From Polytrichum commune (Eukaryota > Streptophyta > Polytrichopsida > Polytrichales > Polytrichaceae), in assembly GCA_950295325.1 (NCBI GenBank), contig OX485806.1:47985169-48045168 (forward strand): a DNA stretch of 60,000 bases, written 5' to 3'. The translations under genes and the position numbers were made by a program. The notes under the pieces were generated by a model, which was not told where the DNA came from, ran no database searches, and saw only the letters and a program-made list of their open reading frames with translations. Below, in pieces: positions 47,101 to 58,144 of this stretch. Numbering within the stretch: the stretch's first letter is position 1; every line of letters starts with the position of its first letter.

Positions 47101-47713
47101 CATCAAAGCGTGGGGGCAGGAAATTCACCTCTTCAATTCACAAGGTGTTATAATCTAGCTTCTTGAGGATGTTTTTACTACCGGGCATGGAAGCAAGAGT
47201 ACGAAGACATTGAACAATGGAAATGGGGGGGGCTAGATGGGGATGGAGGAAGAGGAGACACAAGAGGAGGGTTAATAAAGTTGGAATGGAGGGAGGATGG
47301 GGATGGCTTGTGAATGGGAGTGGAGACAGGGGGCTCATCCCCATCGGAGGAATCGAAAAGATGGAAGCAGAGGAATGGGGAGGGGTACGGAATTCCATGG
47401 ATACATTCGTGCAAGGATCTGGGAGTCCGTACACCCTGTATTTACCAGCGCAGAGTTCCCACATTGAGGATCCGTTGTCGGCAACCCTAGGATTCTCACG
47501 CACGGTCAATGACAACAAAGAAGTAGTTCTATCATAAATCTCATGTTCGATCCATATTGTACCATCTTGCAACGAGAATCTGATACTAAGGTGAAGAGAA
47601 GAGACAGGTGCAACACCGTTCAAATTGACGGGAAAAATAATAGGGATATCGATGCCATTGGCATGGATCTCAACCATTTCTGACGCAGAGGGCACGGTGG
47701 ACGAGGAAGCCAT
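44113..47713 (-). pseudogene. MULE-type transposase of element B, broken
   Basis: ATG at 47713 (MASSSTVPSASEMVEIHANG). Exon 1 reaches about 45650 (GTGCGT donor after FMEL) and exon 2 is about 45573-44113. Same architecture as in A: a Cys/His region (CQNPQCDY, CRICKEPPKC, ACIHLGNHLH), the first Asp in HVYDGTYQRIMTIACCD, the second in GFMADSAQANW, Glu in CNLAEAIHNKW, and a SWIM finger (CNCPAF...HCKHLYFIF). Breaks: TGA at about 47137-47135 (after LDYNTL) and a frameshift near 46840-46800, between the DFDGF region and the second Cys pair. The Cys of the CxxH motif is Tyr here (YYFH). The middle region carries a Pro-rich insert. It is clearly diverged from A and C, which are closer to each other. 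Confidence 0.85.
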
Positions 47714-47910
47714 GGAGAAAGAGAGGGAGGAATATGAAAAAAGTCCAAAAAGGGTAAACAGTGACCAGAAAATTGTAAACCCTAAACCTTGAACACTTGT
47801 ACTATAAAGGGCAGTGAGGGTTGTGGGAGGGTCTTTTTGAGAGTGAACGATCATGATGCCGAGAGAGTAGAAAGCACAAAAAATAATTAGAGGGGAGCTG
47901 GGACGCACAC
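47714..47910. promoter_or_regulatory. Compact divergent promoter of element B
   Basis: Only 197 bp separate the two start codons. TATAAAG at 47803-47809 is oriented toward the plus-strand gene, about 102 bp before ATG 47911. Confidence 0.45.
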
Positions 47911-50900
47911 ATGAAGGAACCAGAGCAAAATATAGATTCCACAATAGATCCAGGGAAGAAGCGGAAAAAACAAAAGGGAGGTTTGAGTTTCAGCAATTCG
48001 AAACAGAGGAGACGGAGAAAACTTAAGAAGGAGGAATCGTACATTGAAGGAAGAGGGACCCCATCAGACTTGCAGAATACATGTGGAGAGAGCAAGAGAG
48101 GATCGTTGAATCGGGATTTGAATCTCCAGCGGATAGAGGAAGAGCGGGAGGACAATGATTCACCTGCAGCATCTATGGTAGAGAGCGAGCATAACAACAG
48201 TTCAAATCAAGGCGGGTCTCGGGAAGAGACAAGAAATAATTTGATTCTCACAGTAAGTTTGATTCTCACAATTAAAGTCTAGCTCTAGGCAAAATAGCTG
48301 ATTGCTTGGGCTAAGGTTTAACTATCAGTATGAATTCAAAATGCTTGAAAGATTCGGTCTAGTATAGTTATCGGTTTCTAGAGGGTAGGTCTCGGCCAAA
48401 TTAGAGTCTTACGGTCCCTCGGTCTTGAGCCAAAGTCCAGAATGTGGTGTAGCTCTAGGTCCCGAGGTGTAAGGGTTTAGGGTTAAATTTCGGAGTATGG
48501 GTAGAGCGGAGGCCACATTTCAGGTGGGATAAGGGCTCCTAGGGGAAGCTCTCGGCCACAAATCCGAATTCGAAAGCTTCGAAAGTGTAAGTTCAGGTGT
48601 AGCTCTCGGATCCAAGAGCTTAGCACTCGGCCCATTTCAGAATGCTTGAATGTGTGGGTTCACCTGTATCTCTCGGCCAATTTCAGCCTGCTTGAATGTG
48701 AAGGTTCGGGGTACCTCTCGGCCATTTCAAAATGCTCGAATGTTTAGGTTCACATGTAGCTCTCAGCCTATTTTAGCCTGCTTGAATGTGTAAGTTCATG
48801 TGTAGATATAGGCCATTTCAGAATGCTTGAATGTGTAGGTTCACCTGTAGCTCTCGGTCTACATTCAGAATGCTCAAATGTATAGGTTCAGGGTAGCTCT
48901 CGGCCCATTTTCAGAATGCTCGAATGTTTAGGTTTAGGTGCACCTCTCGGCCATTTCATAATGTTTGAATTTGTAGATTCAGGATAGCTCTTTGTCAAAA
49001 TTCATATTTGCTCGAATGTGTAGGTTCATGGGTAGCTCTCGGCCCATTTCAGAATGCTAGAATGTGTAGGTTCACCTGCAGCTCTCGGCCAATTTCAGAA
49101 TGCTTGAATGTGTAGGTTCACCTGTAGCTCTCGGTCTACATTCAGAATGCTCGAATGTGTAGGTTCAGGGTAGCACTCGGTCCATTTTCCCAATGCTCGA
49201 ATGTTTAGGTTTAGGTGTACCTCTCGGCCATTTCAGAATGTTTGAATTTGTAGATTCAGGATAGCTCTTTGTCAAAATTCATATTTGCTCGAATGTGTAG
49301 GTTCATGGGTAGCTCTCGGCCCATTTCAGAATGCTAGAATGTGTAGGTTCACCTGCAGCTCTCGGCCAATTTCAGAATGCTTGAATGTGTAGGTTCACCT
49401 GTAGCTCTCGGTCTACATTCAGAATGCTCGAATGTGTAGGTTCAGGGTAGCACTCGGTCCATTTTCCCAATGCTCGAATGTTTAGGTGTACCTCTCGGCC
49501 ATTTCAGAATGTTTGAATTTGTAGATTCAGGATAGCTCTTCGACAGAATTCATATTTCCTGAATGTGTAGGTTCATGGGTAGATCTTGGCACATTTCAAA
49601 ATGCTAGAATGTGTAGGTTTCGGGATGGTTCTCGACCCATTTCAGAAATCTAGAATGTGTAGGTTTCGGGGTGGTTCTCGACCCATTACAGAAATCTAGA
49701 ATGTGTAGGTTCAGGGGTGAGTCTCGGCCCATATAAGAATGAATGTATATGTAGGAACAGGGGAGCTATATATCAAAATTCAAAGTATTTGAATGTGAAG
49801 ATATCAGGTAGCTCTTGGCCCATTTCAGAATGCTAGACTGTGTAGGTTCAGGGTAGTTATGTATCAAAATTCAGAATGATTGAAGGTGTAGATTACTAGT
49901 AGCTCTCGGATCCAAGAGCTACTTCAATTTTCCAAAATGGATGGATGTATACTTTTAGGTGTAGCTGTCAGATCCGAGAGATTAACTCTCGGCCAATTTC
50001 AGAATACTAGAATATGTAGGTTCAGGGTGGCTCTCGGCCCATTTCAGAATGCCAAATTGTGTAGGTTCAGGGTAGTTATGTATCAAAATTCTGAATGCTT
50101 GAAGGTGTAGATTACACGTAGCTCTCGGATCCGAGAGCTACCTCAATATTCAGAAATAAATGTATATATATTTTCAGCTGTAGCTCTCGGCCAATTTCAG
50201 AATGTTTGAATGTATAGGTTCAGGGGTGGCTCTCGGCCAATGACAACATGCTTGAATGTGTAAGTTCATGTGTACATAAAGGCCATTTTAGAATGCCCGA
50301 ATGTGTAGGTTCAAGGTAGCACTAGGTCCATTTTCCCAATGCTCGAATGTTTAGGTTTAGGTGTACCTCTCGGCCATTTCAGAATGTTTGAATTTGTAGA
50401 TTCAGGATAGCTCTTCGACAGAATTCATATTTCCTGAATGTGTAGGTTCATGGGTAGACCTCGGCACATTTCAAAATGCTAGAATATGTAGGTTTCGGGA
50501 TGGTTCTCGACCCATTTCATAAATCTAGAATGTGTAGGTTTCGCGGTGGTTCTCGACCCATTACAGAAATCTAGAATGTGTAGGTTCAGGGGTGAGTCTC
50601 GGCCCATATAAGAATGAATGTATATGTAGGAACAGGGGAGCTATATATCAAAATTCAAAATATTTGAATGTGTATATAACAGGTAGCTCTCGGCCCATTT
50701 CAGAATGCTAGATTGTGTAGGTTCAGGGTAGTGATGTATCAAAATTCAGAATGATTGAAGGTGTAGATTACAAGTAGCTCTCGGATCCGAGAGCTACTTC
50801 AATTTTCCGAAATGGATGGATGTATACTTTTAGGTGTAGCTGTCGGAACCGAGAGATTAACTCTCGGCCAATCTCAGAATACTAGAATATGTAGATTCAG

Positions 50901-52066
50901 GGTGGCTCTCGGCCCATTTCAGAAGGCTATAATGTGTAGGTTCAGGGGTGGCTCTGGGCCCATATCTGAATGAATGTATATGTGTAGATATTAGGTAGCT
51001 CTCGGCCAATTTTAGAATGTTTGAATGTGTAGGTTCAGGGGTGGCTCTCGGCCAATTACAGCTTGCTTGAATGTGTAAGTTCATGTGTACATAAAGGCTT
51101 GAATGTAAAGTCTGTGTAGCTCTCGGCCCATTTCAGAATGGCAGATTGTGTAGGTTCAGGGTAGTTATATATCAAAATTCAGAATGCTTGAAGGTGTAGA
51201 TTACAAGTAGCTCTCGGATCCGAGAGCTACCTCAATTTTCAGAAATAAATGTATATATATTTTCAGTTGTAGCTCTCGGCCATTTCAGAAGGCTATAATG
51301 TGTAGGTTCAGGGTGGCTCTCGGCCAATTACAGCATGTTTGAATGTGTAAGTTAATGTGTACATATAGGCTTGAATGTAAATTCTGGCGTAGCTCTCGGC
51401 CCATTTCAGAATACTAGAATATGTAGGTTCAGGGGTGGCTCTCGGCCCATTTCAGAATGCTTATATATGCAGGTTCAGGGGTGGCTCTGGGCCATATCAC
51501 AGTGAATGTATATGTAGGTACAGGGTATGTATATATCAAAATTTAGAATGCATGAAAGTGTAGATATCAAGTAGCTACCTCGATTTTCAGCAATGGATGG
51601 ATGTAGACTTGTAGGTGTTGGACTCAGATCCGAGACCTTATCTATTGGCCCATTTCAGAATGCTTGAATGTGTAGGTGCAGGGTAGCTCTGTGTTTGCAG
51701 AGGGTGGGCAGATTGGAGACAGGTTGTATGTTTTTCTCGATCTTGTATGTTTTCCTTATGGCTTTGTTTTTATCTGTTATGACTTTATGCAGGAATCACA
51801 AGGGATGGATATCATTCTTTCTGAGGAGCCCCCTGTGTTAGGAGATGAGACCCCAGTTCATGTCCTTCACGCAGAGGTTTTTACTTCGTTATCTGTGCCT
51901 TTGATTTTGATTCTTTTCCACTTCTTCTTTTTGTTTTTGTTATGCCTAATGATTATGTGTTCTCGCAACAGGAGATTGAAGCTCCTGTTGCACCCGACTC
52001 CTTGCGTCCTCTTGCTGAGTCGAACCCGGACTCTGTGTGTGCGCCTGATGAGTCCAACCCTGAGGA
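47911..52066 (+). pseudogene. Cargo gene of element B: 5' exons, truncated by element C
   Basis: Exon 1 is 47911-48252, ending at a GTAAGT donor: a basic, low-complexity protein with PGKKRKKQKG and SKQRRRRKLKKEES, both NLS-like. Intron 1 (48253-51792) is 3.5 kb and almost wholly minisatellite. Exon 2 is 51793-51876 (ESQGMDIILSEEPPVLGDE...) and exon 3 starts at 51972 (EIEAPVAPDSLRPLAESNPD). Exon 3 is cut at 52066 by the GGGACGAAG end of element C. Position, orientation, basic first exon and repeat-filled intron match the ParB-methyltransferase-like gene of A, although B's ParB and methyltransferase exons are not in the window. Confidence 0.6.
48280..51690. repeat. 47-bp-class minisatellite with palindromes in intron 1 of element B
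   Basis: About seventy degenerate units of the form GAATGCTTGAATGTGTAGGT plus TCAGGGTAGCTCTCGGCC. The perfect 20-bp palindrome AGCTCTCGGATCCGAGAGCT punctuates the array near 50117, 50776 and 51208, with variants near 48610, 49903, 49970, 50838 and 51606. Higher-order duplication is clear: about 49040-49250 repeats at 49300-49500, and 49440-49790 repeats near 50310-50650. A minus-strand open frame at 50857-51084 is a repeat artefact. Confidence 0.9.
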
Positions 52067-52102
52067 GGGACGAAGCTATTTTGCGAGCGGTGAGCGGTAA
52101 CT
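52067..52102 (+). repeat. Element C left terminal repeat
   Basis: Same sequence as the A left TIR through GAGCGGTGAGC, then diverging after GGTAAC. The subterminal motif GGACCTATGACCGTGG follows at 52207-52222. Confidence 0.85.
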
Positions 52103-52206
52103 TCCGCGATATTTTGATTAAAATGTTATTTTAAGCAGTAAGTTTAGGGTATATTTGGACTAAATGTATTTTTAGTAATTTTTTCTTCTAAATTTAGTGA
52201 ACAGTG

Positions 52207-52222
52207 GGACCTATGACCGTGG
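52207..52222 (+). promoter_or_regulatory. Conserved subterminal motif, element C
   Basis: GGACCTATGACCGTGG, 140 bp inside the end; one base different from element A. Confidence 0.5.
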
Positions 52223-52518
52223 ACAATTAAGGGCTATGATATAGGAAAAAATGTTATAGTATCAGTGAAAAATATGGTTTAGGGGCTTAAATTGAACATT
52301 TGGAACTAATATCAGTAATAAATATGGGTTTGTCTCAAGTCAAACACGTACTGTTTCAGTACAAAGAGAATTAGTGGTACTCCAAAAAGGTCACGCAACT
52401 TTGGAAAAGAGAAATACATGTGGTGCGTCAAATGTCTTGTAGTGGCCCTTTTAGTATCACTACATCATGATTATAAAAAATCTTGCATACATATGTTTCT
52501 TTAAAGAAACAGAAAACT

Positions 52519-55500
52519 CTAAGAGTCAAGGTACTTCAATAAACCAGCATCCAAAACTCGCTTCACTTCGTTGAAGCTAAAACTAGCTGCATGAATGAAC
52601 GTGTCTGAATCTGAGTCCAAACCACACACTACAGTAAACAAATAGTACAAATGCTTACAGTTGGCCCATTGACCCCTTTTTCCAATTGCTTTAGTCGCCA
52701 TGTCCTTGAAGTTAGGACAAGTGCATGCTGGCAGCTGCGAAATCGTCAAGTAGTATTGCTGAACCTTTGGGGGCGTGCCGGAATCCAAGGAGACAATGCA
52801 TCCTAAGGCAGGGGCTGGAAGCATGCACAGTTTGTACACTTTGGCTTTCAGTGATAGGGCTGAGGCACAATTATTGGCGTGTTTTGTTGACGGGGCCTTC
52901 TTGTTGCGCCTAATCAACTTCCCTGAACGCAGGGTGGGAAACTCATCTGGATATGCAGGAGTCATGTAGCTTGCTAAGTCCAAAGGTAACGGGTGGTCCT
53001 GAAAAATTCTGGAAGGTGTCATCTCCTTCCGCTGGGGCAGTCTAAATCCTGCGTTTTCTAAAGAGAGGATCTCTTTGCAGGTTAAGTTGGTCCCCAACTT
53101 AACCGGCCATACCTCCGGAACGTTCGGGACTGAGACCACCCACCTCCTTTTTGTACCCTTAACGCATCTCTCAATGTCGTCATTGCAGAAAAAAAAAATC
53201 TTGAGGGTCCAATCTCTTCTTCCGATAGTTATCCATGAGGCCTGAGTAGGTAGGTGCAGCGGTGCTCTTCCCGTCTTGTACAATCCGAGCGACGCACTTC
53301 TTCTTGGTGATTGCTTGTAGAGCAAAGCAAGCCTTCGCAGATGTCTTAGGCAGCCGTGCGATGTGCCACTGGGCAGGGTTGCATAATGTCTCCTCAATCG
53401 CGATGACGTGGTGCCGATCCACCTGCTGCGGAGCGTCGTGTGTTGGAAATTGCGGTTGGTCTTCATCTACAGTTGTGGGAGAATGTGGAGTTGTGGGAGA
53501 ATCTGGAGTTGTCACAGGAGGTGGAGAATCGTTCAGTCGGGCAGATTTGGTTTGGACGCGTGGTCGGGATATACTGATCTTGTCTGGCCTGTGAGATTCA
53601 CGTTCGTCACCGAAAGTAGTATCCGGTTTACGTTTCAGAGAAACAAATACCTCTTCCCCTTCGAGGTGGGGAGTCCTGGTGCACCACTCGTCACCACTAG
53701 GCATCTTCAAGATGGCCTCATGCAGCGGTTTCGAGATTCCTGTTTTTACGGCAGACCTCTGAGCACGCCTCAGCTTCAATTCCTCCTTCGACGGTCCAGT
53801 TCCAGGGTTCTCTTCCTTTAGGAATTGGGAATATGCTGAGCACTGCATGAAAGCACGCACGAAGTCATCGATTGTTGCCACATAAAGGTCACTGCCTCGA
53901 TCGCCAGATTGCTGCTTCCACTTGTTGTGGATAGATTCAGCAAGGTTACAGGATGGCATTTCCGCTAGTTCAGCTTCATTTAGATCCTGCAATGCCCATA
54001 CAGTCCGAATTAGAATAATGGGATAATCAATGTAGTTGAACCATAAAGTGGGAACTATACAGGAAATATAGAGGGAAGTATAGACTTACCAACTCCATAA
54101 ATCCACCCCATTGGCGGTAACGGAAATGCCAGAAGGCCAGCCAGAGCTCAAGTCGAGGTAGACCTTGTTCAGTTGCTGCCCCGGATGACATCCACCATGC
54201 CCGAATTGCCAAATACTTTGTCTCGGCCTCCGCCATCGATTTCGCATTCTTGTATTGCTGGCATAGTATTCGATGCTGATATTGCAAGTCTTGACGGATA
54301 TCAGCCTTGGTATGTTTCTCCAAGGACTGCGTCCAATGGAAAAGACAAGTCCTCTCTCTATCCACCATCTTCTCAGACGCATTTCCACTTCCGTATATGA
54401 TTCGAACAGCATTCCAGTTGGCTTGGGCATTGTCGGCCATGAAACCTTTAAAATTTACTTTGTCCACTCCATGTTGAGCCATGAGAGCGTTCAGGGTCTT
54501 CCATACGACTGACTGGGCTGCAACATCTTCAGACTGCATGTCGCATACTGCAATGGTCATGACACGGCAATATGTGGAATCGTACACATGTCAAGCCATT
54601 GTCGTCCACGACCTGACCCGTTTGACATGGTCAAACATTATCCAAGAGTTCTCCAAGTCACCACCGGGTTGCATTCGTTGGACCAGGTCGACTCCACTGC
54701 CCGGTCCAACTTCAGACACCTTGAAGACAAAGACCTTGTCCATGTCCGCTCCCTGCCCTGGAAACCTATTCTGCTGCATGAACCTCCAATTGCTAGCACC
54801 GCGTAACTTGGTAATATTGTCCATGACTCCAAAGCGACGCATAGTCCTGAACGTGGTGACTGCGTTACGAATGTTGGGCGAGGTGAGGTGCTTACACCGA
54901 TCGAAAATAACTTGCAGCTCGTCTAGCTCCAAGATCTTTTGTGGGTCACCTTCTTTAGCAAGGAGGAGTGGGCCCAGTACTTCCTTTGCAGTTTCAAGCA
55001 CAATAGCGGAGCGAGTGGCTGATGGGGTGCGTTCGACTTGATCCCCAATCAAGGTGTTTGTCAAATCGATGAAGTCTCGATGATCACCTGACTTGACGGG
55101 ATGGTCGTGAGATCCCAAGTGCACACAAGCCGTCGTCATGTGAGGTGTCGCGGTAACATAGTAGATCTTGGCAGTGCAGACAACAACACAGGTGGGAGGG
55201 ACGTTACATGATTTGCAAACAACGGTCGAACCAGTTGGAGGCTTGGACCCTACTTCAAACAATTTCTCAGATAATCCTTCCCACTCTGTTTCATTCACTT
55301 GGGAAGTCCTGTGGTCTCGCCGAAGATACTCACAAGCAGGATTGTCGCAACGGAGGTGGCCCAAACAAGAAGATGTACGAAACAAAAGCTTGATATCATT
55401 CTGAATATTGGTTGTAATTGTGCGAGACCAAGCATGGCCATCGTACCTTCTATCCATTCCACGAAACAGCTTGGCCTTTGTATTCTGGCCATGGTCACCT

Positions 55501-56176
55501 AAAGGTGGAACTCGAAGATAACGTCCCCATCGTAACGAGGGGGAAGGTATTCAACCTGCTGGAGTCTGATCGCATCAAAGTTAATACGAGATAACACACT
55601 TTTGGACCGCTTACGAGCTCCAAGGCGCATCAATGAATGAATGATACTGACAACATGACTTGTCACAACATTGGACTGACCAAGATTACGAAACGGACTA
55701 ACAGGAGGAGTTGTTTCCTTGCGAACTACTTGTGGAAAGAGCGAAACAAGGACTTTCCTCTCTGATTTTAGGAATTCAACATCGCCGTCGGAATCATCAC
55801 TCAACTCATATATTGTATTTAGACCGGGCTCAATTTTGACCCTAGCCAGGACCGGTCTCTCAATGCTAACAGTGGACGACTCCTTAGGTGTTAGAAGTTC
55901 AGTCGAACACTCTAACATAGACTCTGAGACTCCATATACACGATATTTTCCAGGCTTCAGCAACCAGAACACACCGACGTCATTCTCTACCCTAGTTTGA
56001 CAAATTGCATGTGAAACTAGACCGGTATGATCGTCAAAAACTTCTTCGACAAAGATAGTGACCTCACGATACTGAAACCTCAAACTCAATGTTGCACAAG
56101 TGACTATAGCATGACCGTCTTCACCTAATGGAAAGAGGACCAGAACAGAATGAGGTTCAGCACGAAGCAGGGCCAT
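52519..56176 (-). pseudogene. MULE-type transposase of element C, broken
   Basis: ATG at 56176 (MALLRAEPHSVLVLFPLGED, aligned with the A start). Exon 1 runs to 54090 (GTAAGT donor) and exon 2 is 53986-52519. The same Cys/His region, D-D-E residues (HVYDSTYCRVMT, GFMADNAQANW, CNLAESIHNKW) and SWIM finger (CTCPNF...NCKHLYYLF) are present. Three breaks: a one-base loss near 55508 (GAGTT-CCACC against GAGTTTCCGCC in A), TGA at 54590-54588 replacing the Cys codon just before HVYDSTY, and a one-base slip in a T10/A10 run near 53190. At the position where A has TGA, C keeps Arg. Apart from these breaks the protein is similar to A along its length. Confidence 0.85.
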
Positions 56177-56502
56177 AGTAAACCACTGAACTCTGAACAA
56201 AACAAGTACTGTGAACATTGAAATAGAGAGAATATATAACAGGAAAGAATTTACTGTGCAATCTGGTAATTTATGAACCAGCAAGCGGAATTTCAGAGTC
56301 ATGCAGAGTAAGCTGAAAGACGGCTGAAAAACCAATTTTGGATGCAAGTCCGAGATAGGCAAGAAACCGAATAGTAGAATCCTATAACAGGCATACATTC
56401 TAAATATTGTTGATTATAATATATATTGGCAAATAAGGTCATAAGAATAATGTGGAGAGCATGATAGTAGCTCGGCAATAATATTAGAATGCTACATTGT
56501 GA

Positions 56503-56931
56503 TTAACGACGAAGACGCTTATGGGGCCCTTTGCCATTTTTGTCACCGTCATGTTTATGACAATGGTCAATCCCTAAACTATGAACTGCAGTGCATCCTA
56601 CGCAACCGAGTCCCTGACCTTGGGGACGTGGGGCCTGCCTTAATAGAGATCTAGAGTAAGTGCCCGGTTTAATAACCCCTACTCTAGAATAGGCATGAGT
56701 CTGTAAAGTAGACTTGTCCTCTATCAGCGTTGCAACATCCGTCTGCAAAGATGGAGTCCCGAGATGTGGACTCTGAACTGCGACCGCCGGAGTAACTGAG
56801 CAGTAAGGTGGGTTTAGAATCTTCATGTTGTTGACGTCTGGAAAACCATCAATCAACAATGTGGTGTGGATTTGTGATGCACTAGGAGCACCTAAAGGAG
56901 CAAGGCTCGGGAGACTTGAGTCAGTACCCAT
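56503..56931 (-). CDS. Small Cys/His-tailed protein of element C, unknown function
   Basis: Intact frame of 142 codons from ATG 56931 (MGTDSSLPSLAPLGAPSASQ). A TATATAATA box lies at 56991-56983, about 55 bp upstream. The N-terminal two thirds are Ser/Thr/Pro-rich without a known domain. The C-terminus has GCVGCTAVHSLGIDHCHKHD, a possible C-x2-C...H-x-H zinc site, followed by a basic KRLRR tail. It lies between the transposase start and the cargo gene. A and B lack it at this position. It may be a nuclear accessory protein (inference). Confidence 0.55.
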   Translation of the reverse strand: MGTDSSLPSLAPLGAPSASQIHTTLLIDGFPDVNNMKILNPPYCSVTPAVAVQSPHLGTPSLQTDVATLIEDKSTLQTHAYSRVGVIKPGTYSRSLLRQAPRPQGQGLGCVGCTAVHSLGIDHCHKHDGDKNGKGPHKRLRR

Positions 56932-57344
56932 TGGAGAAGAATATGATGAGATGAGATGAAAGAATGGGTACAAGTAATCGGGTATTATATACACCTAGGG
57001 TAGACAGCAATGCCCGAATATTAGATAACCTGGTAGATCAATTAATAGTCAATAGTTATTTATGTAAATTATGGACAACCTGTTTCATGTATGAATAGAA
57101 TGTACTACAATAGTAGTCATCCCTTTATCACCACGAATTATCTGACATGGAAGGATACGATTATGTAGAAAAGGATTTTGTAGTGTATGAATGCAGGGTG
57201 GATTAACAAAGGATCACTTTAAGTAACTGCAGATTAACTATCTAAATACAAGAAAATGTGAACATAACGATGGCGCATAGATGTTAATTCTGACAGACTT
57301 GAAAATGATATATAAGATGTGTTTGCTCCAGATGTTTGTTAGAG
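56932..57344. promoter_or_regulatory. Divergent promoter region of element C
   Basis: Carries two opposed TATA boxes: TATATAATA on the minus strand (56991-56983) for the small gene and TATATAAG on the plus strand (57309-57316) 29 bp before ATG 57345 of the cargo gene. The latter is in the same relative place as in element A. 56177-56502 between the transposase start and the small gene is non-coding. Confidence 0.5.
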
Positions 57345-57980
57345 ATGAACACTAGGTCGAGAGCAAGAGCAGAACGAGAAGTAAGGAGGAATAGTGAGAA
57401 ACAGAGGCGAATTGAGAGAAGGCGGACAACAATGGGTAGAAGAGGGGTTACTTCTTCTAAGGGTACAGGTAGAGGTTCCAAAGGGGAAAAGACGTTTGAT
57501 GTTGAAGCGGTAGCTCCCATCGTTTTATTTCCAGTAACGGAGGAAGACAACCCAGATGACAAAGGGGGCAGTGAGGTGTTGTTTATCAAAAATCCTCATG
57601 ATATTGTTTTCTTCAAAAACGTAATGTGAACCACTCTCACGGATAATTAGAACAGTTGAAACCCAATAGCTTTCCATTATGTTGTTTTTATTCTTGGTGA
57701 TGGAATGTAAATAGGATTTGGATTGGGCATCTGGAACAGGGAATGACACAGACACAACTTCAACCTGGGGCAACCTCGAGTGCCTCAACATCGGATCATA
57801 GTGAGCAACATGTGAAGATTGTTTTCAATTGGTGACTTTTATGGTTTTGGGATTAGGGTAATGTTTCTATCCAACGAAAATAGTTTATTCACTGAACAGG
57901 GACTCGGAGATTTTGATCGGGACGCAGCTGACCTTTGCGAAGGGACCATGGATAATGACGAGATGCAATTCGAGGAAGAG
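57345..57980 (+). CDS. Cargo gene of element C: 5' exons only
   Basis: ATG 57345 gives MNTRSRARAEREVRRNSEKQ, clearly homologous to MITRSRARAERENSRTIEKQ of element A; both continue with RRIER and a TMGR-G motif. The first exon ends near 57576. A second exon with a QLQPGATSSASTSDHSEQH segment (about 57737-57820) resembles the A exon near 30143-30213. A third exon at 57900-57980 (GLGDFDRDAADLCEGTMDND) ends at a GTAGGC donor. The following intron runs out of the window and contains the palindromic array. The ParB-like and methyltransferase-like exons would lie beyond 60000. Confidence 0.6.
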
Positions 57981-58144
57981 GTAGGCTCCTTGAATCTGTT
58001 TTCTGATGTAGGGTTCGAAGAGAGACATTTGGAGACCCAAGCCAAATTTTTGGATACCTGAGAGAGAATTTTAGGTAGAGCGCCACTTGCCACTTGTGGC
58101 TATCGGTCTTGAAATCAGATTTCTGAAAGCCAGCATTATTTTCC

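Larger units (their letters stand above)
42990..52066. mobile_element. Element B: Mutator-like element, left part, interrupted by element C
   Basis: The left end starts GGGACGACACTCCTATGTGA at 42990, matching the GGGACGA start of A and C, followed by GAGCGTAGAGCG-type repeats like the heptamers of A. A 9-bp duplication cannot be tested because the right end is not in the window (candidate left copy GCATGCAAA). Gene order is a plus-strand accessory frame (43485-43951), a minus-strand transposase (44113-47713) and a divergent plus-strand cargo gene starting at 47911. Element C inserted in the third coding block of the cargo gene at 52067. B is the most diverged of the three. Confidence 0.8.

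Noticed and set aside
50857-51084. Minus-strand repeat protein (TPEPTHSNILKLAESY-like units)
   Set aside because: It is a frame through the 47-bp-class minisatellite in the intron of element B, with no start context or conservation.
30270-51690. CRISPR-like arrays, because of regular repeats with palindromes
   Set aside because: The intervals between palindromes are themselves repeats and not unique spacers, the genes are spliced eukaryotic ones, and there are no cas genes.
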